NCBI GenBank assembly: GCA_021324395.1
Contig: JAJPJG010000028.1
Span: 1 to 64,000, forward strand
Length of the DNA stretch: 64,000 bases
Direction: 5' to 3'
Source: Spartobacteria bacterium
GTDB lineage: Bacteria > Verrucomicrobiota > Verrucomicrobiia > Chthoniobacterales > Chthoniobacteraceae
In this document: piece by piece, positions 1 through 8,063 of the stretch
Numbering within the stretch: position 1 is the first letter of the stretch
Layout: every line of letters starts with the position of its first letter
Program-made: the position numbers and the translations under genes
Notes under the pieces: model-generated
What the model was told of the DNA's origin: nothing
The model's database searches: none
The model's input: the letters and a program-made list of their open reading frames with translations, nothing else

Positions 1-28
1 AAGAGGCAAAGCAGCCGGACCAAAACCA

Positions 29-1420
29 ATGATGATTCTCCGAAACGCAATGACAGTTTTGACGCTGGGTGCCTTTGCCGGCTGCGCTAGCGTTAATCCA
101 AATCTGGCATTTCGCGACGTGGCTTTCGCGGTTCATTCGCGAACTGGCAAACGAGCTCAATGGAATCGCGGCACCGCTGAGGACGCGGAAGCGCAACGGG
201 CGGTGCAATCGCTGTTAAGCCGTCCGCTCACTGCGGACTCAGCCGTGCAGATTGCGCTCCTGAATAATCACAACCTGCAAGCGACTTATGAGGAGCTTGG
301 AATCGCTCAAGCCGACTTAGTCGAAGCCGGGTTGCTAAAGAATCCGGTCTTTACTTTCGAGCGACGATTTCCCGGACAAGCGCTGGAGATGGACGTGCTG
401 AAAGAGTTCGTTGATCTGCTTGTATTGCCGCTTCGCAAGAAAGTCGCTGCAGCGGAATTTGAAGCCGCTAAGTTCCGCGTCGCGCACGAGGCGCTAAACC
501 TTGCGGCGGAAGTGCGCTCGGAATTCTTCGCGCATCAAGGCGCGCAGCAGATGCTTGATTTGCGCCACACCGTCGAGCAGGCAACGCAACAATCAGCCGA
601 CGCAGCGTTGCGTCTGCACGAAGCCGGAAATACCACGAACCTTGATCTCGCCAATCAACAAGCCTTGCACGTCCAGGCAAAGCTCGATCTTGCAAAAGCG
701 CAGTCCGAGGCCGTCGAGAGCCGCGAAAAACTCAATGAACTAATGGGCGCGTGGGGGGCGCAGACGAACTGGACTGTTGCGTCGCGACTGCCCGATTTGC
801 CGGCGCACGAGGTATCGGCAAGCGGGTTGGAAACTCGCGCGATTGACCAGCGGCTCGACCTTGCCGCGGCGCGGCAGCTGGTAATTGCGCAGGCTCGCAG
901 CTTGGGTTTCGCCCGGCTTGAAGCTATCGGACAGGATTTCCAAATCGGCGGGCATTACGAGCGCGAAGTCGGCGGGGAACTTAGCATTGGGCCCAGCCTC
1001 GACGTGCCAATTCCCATTTTCAATCAGGGCCAGCCGGCCCTCGCTCGCGGTCAGGCAAAGATTCGTCAAAGCCAGCAACGCTATCTCGCGCTCGCTGTTC
1101 AGATCCGCTCGGAAGTTCGTTCCGCGCGCGACCGCATGTTGTTGGCTCGTGACCGCGCTCAATATTACAACGCAACAGCGATTCCGCTGCGAAAGCGCAT
1201 CGTCGATGAGACGCAGCTTCAATACAACGCGATGCAGGCTGGCGTTTTTCAATTGCTCCAAGCAAAGCAGGAGGAGGTAAACGCAGGCCGCGAATACATC
1301 GAGTCGCTGCGCGACTACTGGATGGCGCGAGCGGATTTGGAGAAAGCCATCGGCGGCAATCTCACCGGCAAGCTTCTCGTCCAGGAAAGTTCATACAAAG
1401 ACTCGCAACCTCATCATTAA
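29..1420 (+). CDS. TolC-family outer-membrane efflux lipoprotein (CusC-like)
   Basis: Predicted outer-membrane channel of a tripartite RND-type efflux pump. The 463-residue length is normal for the family. Two ATGs stand in tandem at the start (29 and 32); the N-terminus is hydrophobic and has a lipobox (FAGC, Cys19), so the mature protein should be a lipoprotein. Long Ala/Gln/Glu-rich helices with two repeats (about 70-250 and 270-450) are the TolC pattern. It lies 2 bp before a multicopper oxidase gene and at the window edge, so pump and adaptor genes (CusA/CusB type) may lie just upstream, outside the window. Family assignment is firm; copper as substrate is inferred from the neighbours. 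Confidence 0.85.
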   Translation: MMILRNAMTVLTLGAFAGCASVNPNLAFRDVAFAVHSRTGKRAQWNRGTAEDAEAQRAVQSLLSRPLTADSAVQIALLNNHNLQATYEELGIAQADLVEAGLLKNPVFTFERRFPGQALEMDVLKEFVDLLVLPLRKKVAAAEFEAAKFRVAHEALNLAAEVRSEFFAHQGAQQMLDLRHTVEQATQQSADAALRLHEAGNTTNLDLANQQALHVQAKLDLAKAQSEAVESREKLNELMGAWGAQTNWTVASRLPDLPAHEVSASGLETRAIDQRLDLAAARQLVIAQARSLGFARLEAIGQDFQIGGHYEREVGGELSIGPSLDVPIPIFNQGQPALARGQAKIRQSQQRYLALAVQIRSEVRSARDRMLLARDRAQYYNATAIPLRKRIVDETQLQYNAMQAGVFQLLQAKQEEVNAGREYIESLRDYWMARADLEKAIGGNLTGKLLVQESSYKDSQPHH

Positions 1421-1422
1421 CT

Positions 1423-2823
1423 ATGATTACACGACGCAAATTCTTTTCGGGAGCCGCAGTGCTTGCTGGCGGCGCGCTACTTCCAGCCGTCCGCAATGCG
1501 GCTGGTGAAAACAAGGAAGTTCCCGGCGCTGAACATGCCCGTCCTGGCACTGCGCTTGAAACAGGCAAGTCGCATGTTGATCAAACATCCTTCCCGCCGG
1601 GTCAGCCGGGCAAGGATTACATTCCGGTCGTCACGCCCAATAACGTCGCTTTGCCGTGGAAGGTTGTGGACGGCGTCAAGGTATTTCATCTCATCGCAGA
1701 GGAAGTTGATCACGAGTTCGCGCCCGGATTGAAGGCAAAGTGCTGGGGTTACAATGGCCGCACGTCGGGACCGACCATCGAAGCAGTCGAAGGCGACCGC
1801 GTTCGCATTTATGTCACCAACAAACTGCCCGAAGCGACGAGCGTCCACTGGCACGGAGTATTGGTGCCGAACGGCATGGACGGCGTGTCGGGTTTGACGC
1901 AAAGGCAAATCGAGCCGGGCGAGACCTACAAATACGAATTCACGCTGCGTCAGCATGGGACTCACATGTATCACCCGCACTTTGATGAGATGACGCAGAT
2001 GGCGCTCGGCATGATGGGCATGTTCATCATTCATCCGCGCCAGCCGCCCGAACCCAGGATCGACCGCGACTTCGCGATCATTCTCAGCGAATGGCGTATC
2101 GACCCCGGCACAATGCGGCCGAATCCAAATGAAATGACGGAGTTCAATATTTTCACGATGAACAGCAAGGCGTTTCCCGGCACCGCGCCTTTGGTCGTGA
2201 AGCTCGGCGAGCTCGTCCGCATCAGGCTCGGCAATCTAAGTGCGATGGATCATCATCCGATCCATCTGCACGGATATCAATTCCGTGTCACCGGCACGGA
2301 TGGCGGCCCTATCGACAAGTCAGCGCAGCAGGCGGAAACTACCGTGCTCGTGCAAGTCGGAAGCACGCGCGACATCGAGTTTGTCGCCGATGAGCCGGGC
2401 GATTGGATTTTTCACTGTCACATGACTCATCACGCGATGAACCAGATGGGTCATAACTTTCCAAACATGATCGGAGTAAAGCCGGGTAACATGGATGAGA
2501 AAATGCGCGGCCTTTTGCCCAATTACATGACGATGGGACAAACCGGCATGGGCGATATGGCAGAAATGGGAATGAAGGTGCCGCGCAACAGCATCCCGAT
2601 GGTCGGCGCGCCGGGGCCATTCAGCTATATCGACATGGGCAGCATGTTCACGATTCTGAAGGTGCGTGAGGGCATCACGAACTACGACGACCCCGGCTGG
2701 TATCAGCATCCGAATGGCACCGTCGCGACAGTGGCAAGCGCCGATGAGTTGCAGCGCGACGGTATCGAGGCAAATACTGCGCCCGCCATGCCATCGAGTG
2801 GCGACCATGAACATCATCATTAA
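1423..2823 (+). CDS. Tat-exported multicopper oxidase
   Basis: Copper-dependent oxidase, probably periplasmic and protective against Cu(I). The N-terminus carries a twin-arginine signal (RRKFF, residues 4-8) followed by a hydrophobic run. Copper ligands are visible: HWHG at 142-145, HPH at 184-186, HHPIHLH at 277-283 and HCHMTHH at 331-337. Two cupredoxin-like domains can be traced (about 75-205 and 215-350), then a Met-rich tail ending in a His-rich stretch. At 466 residues it is short compared with three-domain CopA/CueO enzymes, so a two-domain arrangement is possible. It follows the TolC-like gene by 2 bp and is probably cotranscribed. Confidence 0.88.
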   Translation: MITRRKFFSGAAVLAGGALLPAVRNAAGENKEVPGAEHARPGTALETGKSHVDQTSFPPGQPGKDYIPVVTPNNVALPWKVVDGVKVFHLIAEEVDHEFAPGLKAKCWGYNGRTSGPTIEAVEGDRVRIYVTNKLPEATSVHWHGVLVPNGMDGVSGLTQRQIEPGETYKYEFTLRQHGTHMYHPHFDEMTQMALGMMGMFIIHPRQPPEPRIDRDFAIILSEWRIDPGTMRPNPNEMTEFNIFTMNSKAFPGTAPLVVKLGELVRIRLGNLSAMDHHPIHLHGYQFRVTGTDGGPIDKSAQQAETTVLVQVGSTRDIEFVADEPGDWIFHCHMTHHAMNQMGHNFPNMIGVKPGNMDEKMRGLLPNYMTMGQTGMGDMAEMGMKVPRNSIPMVGAPGPFSYIDMGSMFTILKVREGITNYDDPGWYQHPNGTVATVASADELQRDGIEANTAPAMPSSGDHEHHH

Positions 2824-2839
2824 CACGAATGGAAATATT

Positions 2840-3430
2840 ATGAAAAAAATCGCAGCAATACTCTTTGCAGTCCTGGTTGGAAACGGCGCGGCATTCGCTC
2901 ATCAAATGGAAGGCGGCAGCACTGAAGGCATCTTTGGCCTCAAGGCGGAATATGTTCACGTATTGCTAAACCCGCTGCCTGTTTATGGGTTGGCAATAGG
3001 CGCGCTGGTCCTGGCTGTGGGATTGTTCGCCCAAAGCAAAACGGCACGGAATACCGGCTTGCTCGTAGTTGTCTTTTGCGCGGCTTCGGCGTGGCCTGTC
3101 CTCTATTTCGGACAGCATGGCTATAACCACCTTTATCCACAACTCGACACCGAATCCCAGCAATGGCTCGATGCCCACATGGATCGAGCCGAGCAGTTCA
3201 TCTACGCGTTCTATGTAACAGCCATCCTGGGAATCGGCGCGCTCATTACGCAGAAGAAATTTCCAAAAGCGAGCAAGGTGGTGACTTTGCTGACGCTGAT
3301 CGCCGCGGTTGCGTCGCTGGGAATCGGCGGCTGGATTTCCCGCGCCGGCGGCGAAGTGAGTCACTCGGAATTTCGTAGCGGAGAACCTCCTTCCGTGCCT
3401 GCACACGAACATTCTTCACATCAACACTGA
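2840..3430 (+). CDS. membrane protein with signal peptide, four TM segments and His-rich tail
   Basis: 196-residue protein of unknown function. The frame is open further upstream, but the start at 2840 gives a clean signal peptide (MKKIAAILFAVL, cleavage after AFA near residue 20) and does not overlap the oxidase gene. Four hydrophobic segments follow (roughly residues 45-65, 72-90, 121-138, 147-166). The C-terminus is His-rich (HEHSSHQH), as is the tail of the upstream oxidase. The layout resembles DUF2231-type predicted membrane proteins, but I cannot confirm the family. Position 17 bp after the oxidase suggests a role in metal handling. Confidence 0.75.
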   Translation: MKKIAAILFAVLVGNGAAFAHQMEGGSTEGIFGLKAEYVHVLLNPLPVYGLAIGALVLAVGLFAQSKTARNTGLLVVVFCAASAWPVLYFGQHGYNHLYPQLDTESQQWLDAHMDRAEQFIYAFYVTAILGIGALITQKKFPKASKVVTLLTLIAAVASLGIGGWISRAGGEVSHSEFRSGEPPSVPAHEHSSHQH

Positions 3431-3466
3431 AGACAAAAACAAACAAACCATAAGAAAGAAAAAACC

Positions 3467-3895
3467 ATGAAAACAAAAACACTACTGGCGATGGGGCTTT
3501 GCGCTGCCATCGGTTTATTCAGCTCCCAAACCAAGCTGGCCGCACACGAGCACGAACAAGCGGGAGGGGAACATAAGATGCAAATCCCCGACACACGCGA
3601 GGGCATTCTAGGTGAAATCCACAAGCATCACGATGAACTGACAGCCACCGTGAAGGCGAACAAGCTGGCTGATGTCCACCACCACGCTTTTGCGATTCGT
3701 GATCTTGCAAAAGCGCTGCCAGCCAAAGTCAATCCCGACCATAAGAAGATGGTCGAGAGCGCGGTCAAAAAGATTTCGCAACTTGCCGAAGACCTCGACA
3801 AGTCCGGCGACGCTGGAGACCAGGCGGCGACTGAAGCGAACTTGAAGAAGTTCGATGACGCTCTGAAGGCGCTCGAAGAACACGCAAGCATGTGA
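3467..3895 (+). CDS. small exported helical protein, His-rich N-terminus
   Basis: 142 residues with a signal peptide (about 1-25) followed by a HEHEQ...GGEHKMQ segment and a long helical domain rich in Lys, Asp and Ala. Histidine clusters (HKHH, HHH) suggest metal binding. The helical part recalls cytochrome c556/562-like bundles, but there is no CxxCH haem motif. It is preceded by an A/C-rich leader with ACAAACAAAC at 3439-3448 and an A-rich ribosome-binding region. The same leader recurs before the exported genes at 6822 and 13447. Function unknown; grouped with the metal-resistance genes by position. Confidence 0.72.
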   Translation: MKTKTLLAMGLCAAIGLFSSQTKLAAHEHEQAGGEHKMQIPDTREGILGEIHKHHDELTATVKANKLADVHHHAFAIRDLAKALPAKVNPDHKKMVESAVKKISQLAEDLDKSGDAGDQAATEANLKKFDDALKALEEHASM

Positions 3896-3913
3896 GTGTC
3901 GCTCAAAGCCCAT

Positions 3914-3934
3914 TGCCGGCGTATTCCGCCGGCA
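3914..3934. terminator. perfect 8-bp hairpin between two exported-protein genes
   Basis: TGCCGGCG and CGCCGGCA form a perfect 8-bp stem around a 5-nt loop, just after the stop at 3895. There is no T-run after it, so it may be a weak terminator, an mRNA-stabilising hairpin or a repeat. Confidence 0.4.
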
Positions 3935-3977
3935 GTGGCGTCTTTGGCGCGAGCAGCGAGCCAGAATAAAGGCCGAT

Positions 3978-5288
3978 ATGAAAACAATACTCGTTATCAC
4001 CGCGTTCAGTCTTGTGACTGCAACCACATTATGCGTTGCACAGGAACACAGTCAGGCGAGGCACGACATGAGCGGAATGCACGGTATGGAGATGATGTCC
4101 TTCGCCGGCATTCCACAAACACGTGAGGCATCAGGCACGGCCTGGCAGCCGGATTCCACGCCGATGCACGGCTATCACAGCATGTTCGACGACTGGACGA
4201 TCATGACGCACTTCAACATCTTTGCCGCTTACGACAAGCAATGGAGCAGGCGCGGCGACGATCAGTTTAACTCGACCAATTGGTTCATGCTGATGGCGAG
4301 TCATCCGGTCGGCGAAGGTGAGTTCACGCTGCGTGGGATGTTCAGCCTCGAGCCGGCAACGGCAACCGATCACGGCTATCCGTTACTCTTTCAAAGTGGC
4401 GAGGCATTTCACGGAAGATCGCTTGTGGATCGCCAGCACCCGCATGACTTGTTCATGGAGCTGGCAGCGCGCTATCGCTACCCGCTCAATGACAAAACTG
4501 CGGTGTCGCTTTACCTCGCGCCATCCGGCGAGCCGGCGCTGGGCCCGCCTGCTTTCATGCACCGCGAGTCGGCATCGGATATTCCTGCCGCGCCGATCAC
4601 GCATCACTGGATGGATTCCACACACATTAGCTTTGGCGTTGCGACCCTGGGTGTGACCTACGATAAGCTGCAAGTGGAAGGTTCCATCTTCAATGGTCGC
4701 GAACCGAACGAAGATCGTTGGGACATCGATGCGATCCATCTCGACTCCTACTCGGGTCGTGTGAGCTTCAATCCTTCCGAAAACTGGAGCTTTCAAACCT
4801 CCTACGGCTACTTGAAAAGCCCGGAGCAACTGCATCCCGGGGAGAGCGTTCATCGCGCAACCGCGAGCACGATCTATAATCAGCCGCTCGCCAACCACGG
4901 CAACTGGGCTTCCACGCTCTCATGGGGAATGAATAGCTCCGAAGGCATCAACTCAAATGCCGTGCTCCTCGAATCCACACTCGATCTTGCGGAGCGTAAC
5001 ACCATCTTCGGGCGCGTGGAGTATGTGCAGAAGACAGGCGAAGAACTCGACCTTCCGCAGACGCGAAAGAAATACAACATCACAGAGCTAACGCTCGGCG
5101 CGAGTCATGAACTCACGCCCGGCCAGCCTTACTCCATCGCGCTTGGAGCATCGGTGACTTACAACTTCATCCCCGAAAGTCTTCGCTCCACTTACGGCGA
5201 CAATCCTATCGGTCTTTGGGTCTTCTTCCGTATCCGTCCGGCCCTGATGCACCATGGCGGGATGGAAGAATGTCACATGATGAAATGA
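3978..5288 (+). CDS. outer-membrane beta-barrel-like protein of the metal cluster
   Basis: 436-residue exported protein with a clear signal peptide (about 1-22), then a short His/Met-rich segment (HDMSGMHGMEMM) and a long region of alternating aromatic and polar strands ending in phenylalanine/arginine-rich strands, as in outer-membrane barrels. The Met/His segment is typical of proteins in copper-resistance clusters. It is the last gene of the rightward metal block; the ECF sigma gene follows after 24 bp. No named family recognised; barrel and metal role are inferred from composition and context. Confidence 0.72.
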   Translation: MKTILVITAFSLVTATTLCVAQEHSQARHDMSGMHGMEMMSFAGIPQTREASGTAWQPDSTPMHGYHSMFDDWTIMTHFNIFAAYDKQWSRRGDDQFNSTNWFMLMASHPVGEGEFTLRGMFSLEPATATDHGYPLLFQSGEAFHGRSLVDRQHPHDLFMELAARYRYPLNDKTAVSLYLAPSGEPALGPPAFMHRESASDIPAAPITHHWMDSTHISFGVATLGVTYDKLQVEGSIFNGREPNEDRWDIDAIHLDSYSGRVSFNPSENWSFQTSYGYLKSPEQLHPGESVHRATASTIYNQPLANHGNWASTLSWGMNSSEGINSNAVLLESTLDLAERNTIFGRVEYVQKTGEELDLPQTRKKYNITELTLGASHELTPGQPYSIALGASVTYNFIPESLRSTYGDNPIGLWVFFRIRPALMHHGGMEECHMMK

Positions 5289-5312
5289 ATCGTTGCCTTA
5301 TCTAGCCAAACG

Positions 5313-5876
5313 ATGGAACCCGGCGAACTATCCGATCTCGACGCAATGCGCCGTCTTCAAACGGGCGACGATCTTGCGTTGAATGAATTGATGGAGCGCT
5401 GGCAAAAGCCGTTGCTTGGATTTGTCTATCGCTATGTTGGCAACCAGGAGGACGCAATCGACATTGCCCAGGAGACGTTTGTGCGGGTCTACGAATATCG
5501 CGATCGGTTTGCCGGGACGGGTAAGTTCTCGACCTGGCTGTTTGCAATCGCCGCAAACCTCTGCCGAAATCTCGCGCGCTGGCATGCGCGGCACCCGAAC
5601 GTTCCGCTTGAGGACGAGGCGCACGGGGAACATGCCGATCCTGCGCGCCAGCCGTGGGAGAATGCGGCCAGCCATGATCTAGCGGAGGCCGTGCGCGAGG
5701 AAGTGCAGGCGCTGCCGCATGACTTAAAGACCGTTGTTCTACTCTCGGTTTATGACGAACATTCGCACGCCGAAATTGCAGACATGCTTCATTGCACTCC
5801 AAAGGCGGTGGAAACGCGGCTTTACCGCGCAAAGCAGTTACTCCACAAGGCGCTCAGCAAATGGAAGCTGAAATAG
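5313..5876 (+). CDS. ECF-family RNA polymerase sigma factor
   Basis: 187-residue sigma-70 family regulator. Region 2 is seen in LLGFVYRYVGNQEDAIDIAQ and the following GKFSTWLFAIAANLCRN, and region 4 near the C-terminus (LPHDLKTVVLLSVYDEHSHAEIADML, then a recognition helix before KAVETRLYRAKQLL). There is no long N- or C-terminal extension. It ends 9 bp before the convergent gene pair at 5886-6679, which encodes a probable anti-sigma protein and a metal sensor; I infer that the three form one switch controlling metal-resistance genes. Confidence 0.92.
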   Translation: MEPGELSDLDAMRRLQTGDDLALNELMERWQKPLLGFVYRYVGNQEDAIDIAQETFVRVYEYRDRFAGTGKFSTWLFAIAANLCRNLARWHARHPNVPLEDEAHGEHADPARQPWENAASHDLAEAVREEVQALPHDLKTVVLLSVYDEHSHAEIADMLHCTPKAVETRLYRAKQLLHKALSKWKLK

Positions 5877-5885
5877 AGTGAGCTG

Positions 5886-6362
5886 CTACTTCATCGCCGG
5901 CGCGAGAGCGGTGTGGCTGCCGCCATGTTGCACCAACTGCGTTTCCATCATCGCGCGGTAACGTTCCCCGCTCTCTGGTGACATGACGCGACTCACGGCG
6001 AAGATATGTTCGAGCATGGCCTGGCGGCATTCGAGTTCTACCGCGCTGCTTTCTTTCATTGCGTCAGTCAATTCCGGTGTGACTGTCCCCTGGGCAGCCC
6101 GGAACATCGTTTGCAGATGCACATTGCTCTCGGTCAGCCTTTGGCACATCAGCTCGCATGTGGACTCGTAAGTCACATGCAACTGCATGATCTCTTTGAA
6201 TTGCGCCTCCGTTAAATGGAACTCGTGCCTTAGCCACTGCATCTCCGCGTCGGGCGATGCGGCCATCTTTTCGAGATGCTTCGTCGCGAAATGGAGATAG
6301 ACGCAGTAAGCCGAAAAGCCCGCCACCAGCGACAGCAGCAAAACACGCAACGCTTTGCTCAT
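5886..6362 (-). CDS. periplasmic heavy-metal sensor/resistance protein (CnrX/Metal_resist-like)
   Basis: 158 residues with one N-terminal membrane segment (about 5-25) and an all-helical periplasmic domain. The segment WLRHEFHLTEAQF (43-55) matches the helix pattern of the CnrX/NccX/CpxP group. Candidate ligands are H46, H49, C69, C73, C112 and H119. I chose the start at 6362, not the upstream ATG at 6428, because it begins directly before the membrane segment and forms an ATGA overlap with the preceding gene's stop. The pair probably senses metal in the periplasm and releases the sigma factor. Confidence 0.75.
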   Translation of the reverse strand: MSKALRVLLLSLVAGFSAYCVYLHFATKHLEKMAASPDAEMQWLRHEFHLTEAQFKEIMQLHVTYESTCELMCQRLTESNVHLQTMFRAAQGTVTPELTDAMKESSAVELECRQAMLEHIFAVSRVMSPESGERYRAMMETQLVQHGGSHTALAPAMK

Positions 6363-6679
6363 GGCATTGTCTGCGCGTGCTCGATCGGGTCGATCGAAGT
6401 GACGTAACGGCTCTGCAAGCTTCTCCATAGCTCAGTGTTGGTTTCGCGCGCTTGCAACTGCGCCGTTGCGATTCCGGCAGACAACATCAGCGTGGCAAAC
6501 GCGATCGCGTAACGAGGCCGCGCCAGCAGCGCAATCCACCCTGCGAGTTGATGCGTGAAAGATTGCTCGCGCGCGGCTTCGCGCGCAGCGATCCGCTGCC
6601 ACACATCGGCGCGAAAACGCGCGGGCGCTTCGGCGTTCACTTTCCACGCTTTGAGTTTTTGTTCGAGGTCGGAGTTCAT
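6359..6679 (-). CDS. small single-pass membrane protein, candidate anti-sigma factor
   Basis: 106-residue protein: about 50 cytoplasmic residues, one membrane segment (about 56-76, YAIAFATLMLSAGIATA) and a short periplasmic tail. This is the topology of CnrY-like or short RseA-like anti-sigma factors, though there is no recognisable zinc motif. It overlaps the metal-sensor gene by 4 bp and faces the ECF sigma gene. The role is inferred from topology and gene order. Confidence 0.65.
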   Translation of the reverse strand: MNSDLEQKLKAWKVNAEAPARFRADVWQRIAAREAAREQSFTHQLAGWIALLARPRYAIAFATLMLSAGIATAQLQARETNTELWRSLQSRYVTSIDPIEHAQTMP

Positions 6680-6821
6680 TTCTTCAACGGTGAAACACCG
6701 CGGAGCACAAAATCCCTTTTACAAAAAAATCGCAAGGGATCGCGCGGCGGCGGGTGTTCTACGTGTGCGAGAATGAAAAACAAACCCTCGCCTGACAAAC
6801 AAACTAGAAAGAAAAAAACAA

Positions 6822-7091
6822 ATGAAAACCACGATTAAACTCATCACCTTCGCCGCAGTAGCCGCGCTCACTGGCGCAGCCTTTGCCGGCGATCTCGAAG
6901 CGGTGCAAAGCCAGAATTCACACGGTCAGGCCGTCACGATCTATCGTCCGGTCGAGAGCACGTCCATCGCGCTCTTCGTAGCCGGACGTGGAACCGGCGC
7001 GCGCACTGCCGAAGCCACCGAAACCACCGCTGCGGTCAAAGTGAACGCCCACGGCCAAACCGCCGTTCAGTATGAACGCAGCAGTCGCTAA
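6822..7091 (+). CDS. small exported protein of unknown function
   Basis: 89 residues with a signal peptide (about 1-22, cleavage after AFA) and a short mature part rich in Ala, Thr and Val, without cysteines. I recognise no family. Its leader has the 10-mer ACAAACAAAC (6795-6804) and an A-rich ribosome-binding region nearly identical to that before the gene at 3467. The next gene starts 18 bp downstream, so the two are probably cotranscribed. Confidence 0.6.
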   Translation: MKTTIKLITFAAVAALTGAAFAGDLEAVQSQNSHGQAVTIYRPVESTSIALFVAGRGTGARTAEATETTAAVKVNAHGQTAVQYERSSR

Positions 7092-7109
7092 CGAAAGGAA
7101 CCACATCCA

Positions 7110-7487
7110 ATGATAACCACACGCAAACTCACCTGTATCGCGCTCGTCATCGGCGCATCAGCACTGCAAGCCCTGGCAGGACCCGGGCCGCAGTCGCTCA
7201 ACACGCCGCTCAATACACGCGAGCAGGCCTCGGCGCTCAAGCCGGGCACCCCGGTCGCAATGAGCTGCGCAAAATGCAAGACGGTCATGATCAACACGGA
7301 CAGGAAAGGCATCCTCGCGTGGTTCACGCCCAAGACCAAACACGCGTGCCCCGGTTGCGGCGGATACTTGAAGGTCGATACCTATGCGGTTAAAGGCATC
7401 CGTCCCGCCCAATACATGCACACCTGCACAAAATGCGGCGCGAATTCCGCATTCTGCTGCACCAGCGGGCATACGGAAGGGATGTAG
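7110..7487 (+). CDS. exported protein with three CxxC pairs (zinc-ribbon-like)
   Basis: 125 residues: signal peptide (about 1-23), then CAKC, CPGC and CTKC pairs plus a CC dipeptide, with a GH near the end. The pattern would bind zinc or another soft metal, or undergo thiol chemistry in the periplasm. It starts 18 bp after the previous exported gene and ends 16 bp before a strong hairpin. I do not recognise a named family. Confidence 0.65.
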   Translation: MITTRKLTCIALVIGASALQALAGPGPQSLNTPLNTREQASALKPGTPVAMSCAKCKTVMINTDRKGILAWFTPKTKHACPGCGGYLKVDTYAVKGIRPAQYMHTCTKCGANSAFCCTSGHTEGM

Positions 7488-7503
7488 TCGCCTCGGAAAA
7501 TCA

Positions 7504-7541
7504 AAAAGGCGCGAAGTCCTTTGCCGAACTTCGCGCCTTTT
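7504..7541. repeat. hairpin repeat copy 1 (GCGCGAAGTYC family)
   Basis: AAAAGGCGCGAAGT and ACTTCGCGCCTTTT form a perfect 14-bp stem around 10 nt. With its terminal T-run it could terminate the upstream gene, but the same element recurs at about 8003, 9642, 10064 and 12746 in one orientation. This copy lies 34 bp before the first DYCLFHLL paralogue. Confidence 0.85.
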
Positions 7542-7575
7542 GTAGGTGATCACAACGAAGCTCGATAACTAAGCA

Positions 7576-7962
7576 ATGTATATGCCGGTGAGTCGACAGG
7601 CGGAGCAGCTTAAGAGCGGCGTTGACATTGGTTCAACGATTCACCAAAAAAACAATTGTTCTTCAACATGGAACCGAATTAATTTCCAGCCCGTGACGCT
7701 CGGCGAACAAGCTCTCTACCAAAATCTGACGCAGAAGCTGCATGAATTATATGACCGCGATCATCTCGGCATGCACGCGAAAGTTTTGAAGTTTCACGAA
7801 GGTCTCGAAAAGCAATACGCACGCTGTCACGACTACTGCCTCTTCCATCTGCTCGCCGGCAGCACGGCGCTGGACAATTACCAGCAGTTCGACTTTCCGC
7901 ATCCCGACTCGGTGGAAACCTTTGTCAACACCGAGTATTACAGGCGGTTCGCGGTAGAGTAA
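7576..7962 (+). CDS. small conserved protein, DYCLFHLL paralogue 1
   Basis: 128-residue soluble protein of unknown function. Its last 80 residues align with those of the gene at 9717-10031 (40 identical of 79 positions by hand), sharing LGMH.KVL.FH, DYCLFHLL.GST and FDFP.PDS. The N-terminal 45 residues have no counterpart, so the true start may be later, for example a GTG near 7693. It sits between hairpin copy 1 and a decayed copy. The conserved Cys, His and Asp residues could be functional, but I cannot name a role. Confidence 0.65.
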   Translation: MYMPVSRQAEQLKSGVDIGSTIHQKNNCSSTWNRINFQPVTLGEQALYQNLTQKLHELYDRDHLGMHAKVLKFHEGLEKQYARCHDYCLFHLLAGSTALDNYQQFDFPHPDSVETFVNTEYYRRFAVE

Positions 7963-8002
7963 TTGCCACGACGCAAAGCGGCACGCAGCTTGCCATCCGT
8001 CT

Positions 8003-8040
8003 AAAACAAAAGTGCGAAGTCCTTTACAGCAGGCTTTCGA
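8003..8040. repeat. decayed hairpin repeat copy
   Basis: The left half keeps GCGAAGTCCTTT (8014-8025), identical to copy 1, preceded by an A-rich stretch; the right arm is eroded (GGCTTTCGA). It follows the first DYCLFHLL gene by about 40 bp. Confidence 0.5.
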
Positions 8041-8063
8041 ATTATAAATCCGATTGCGCGTCT

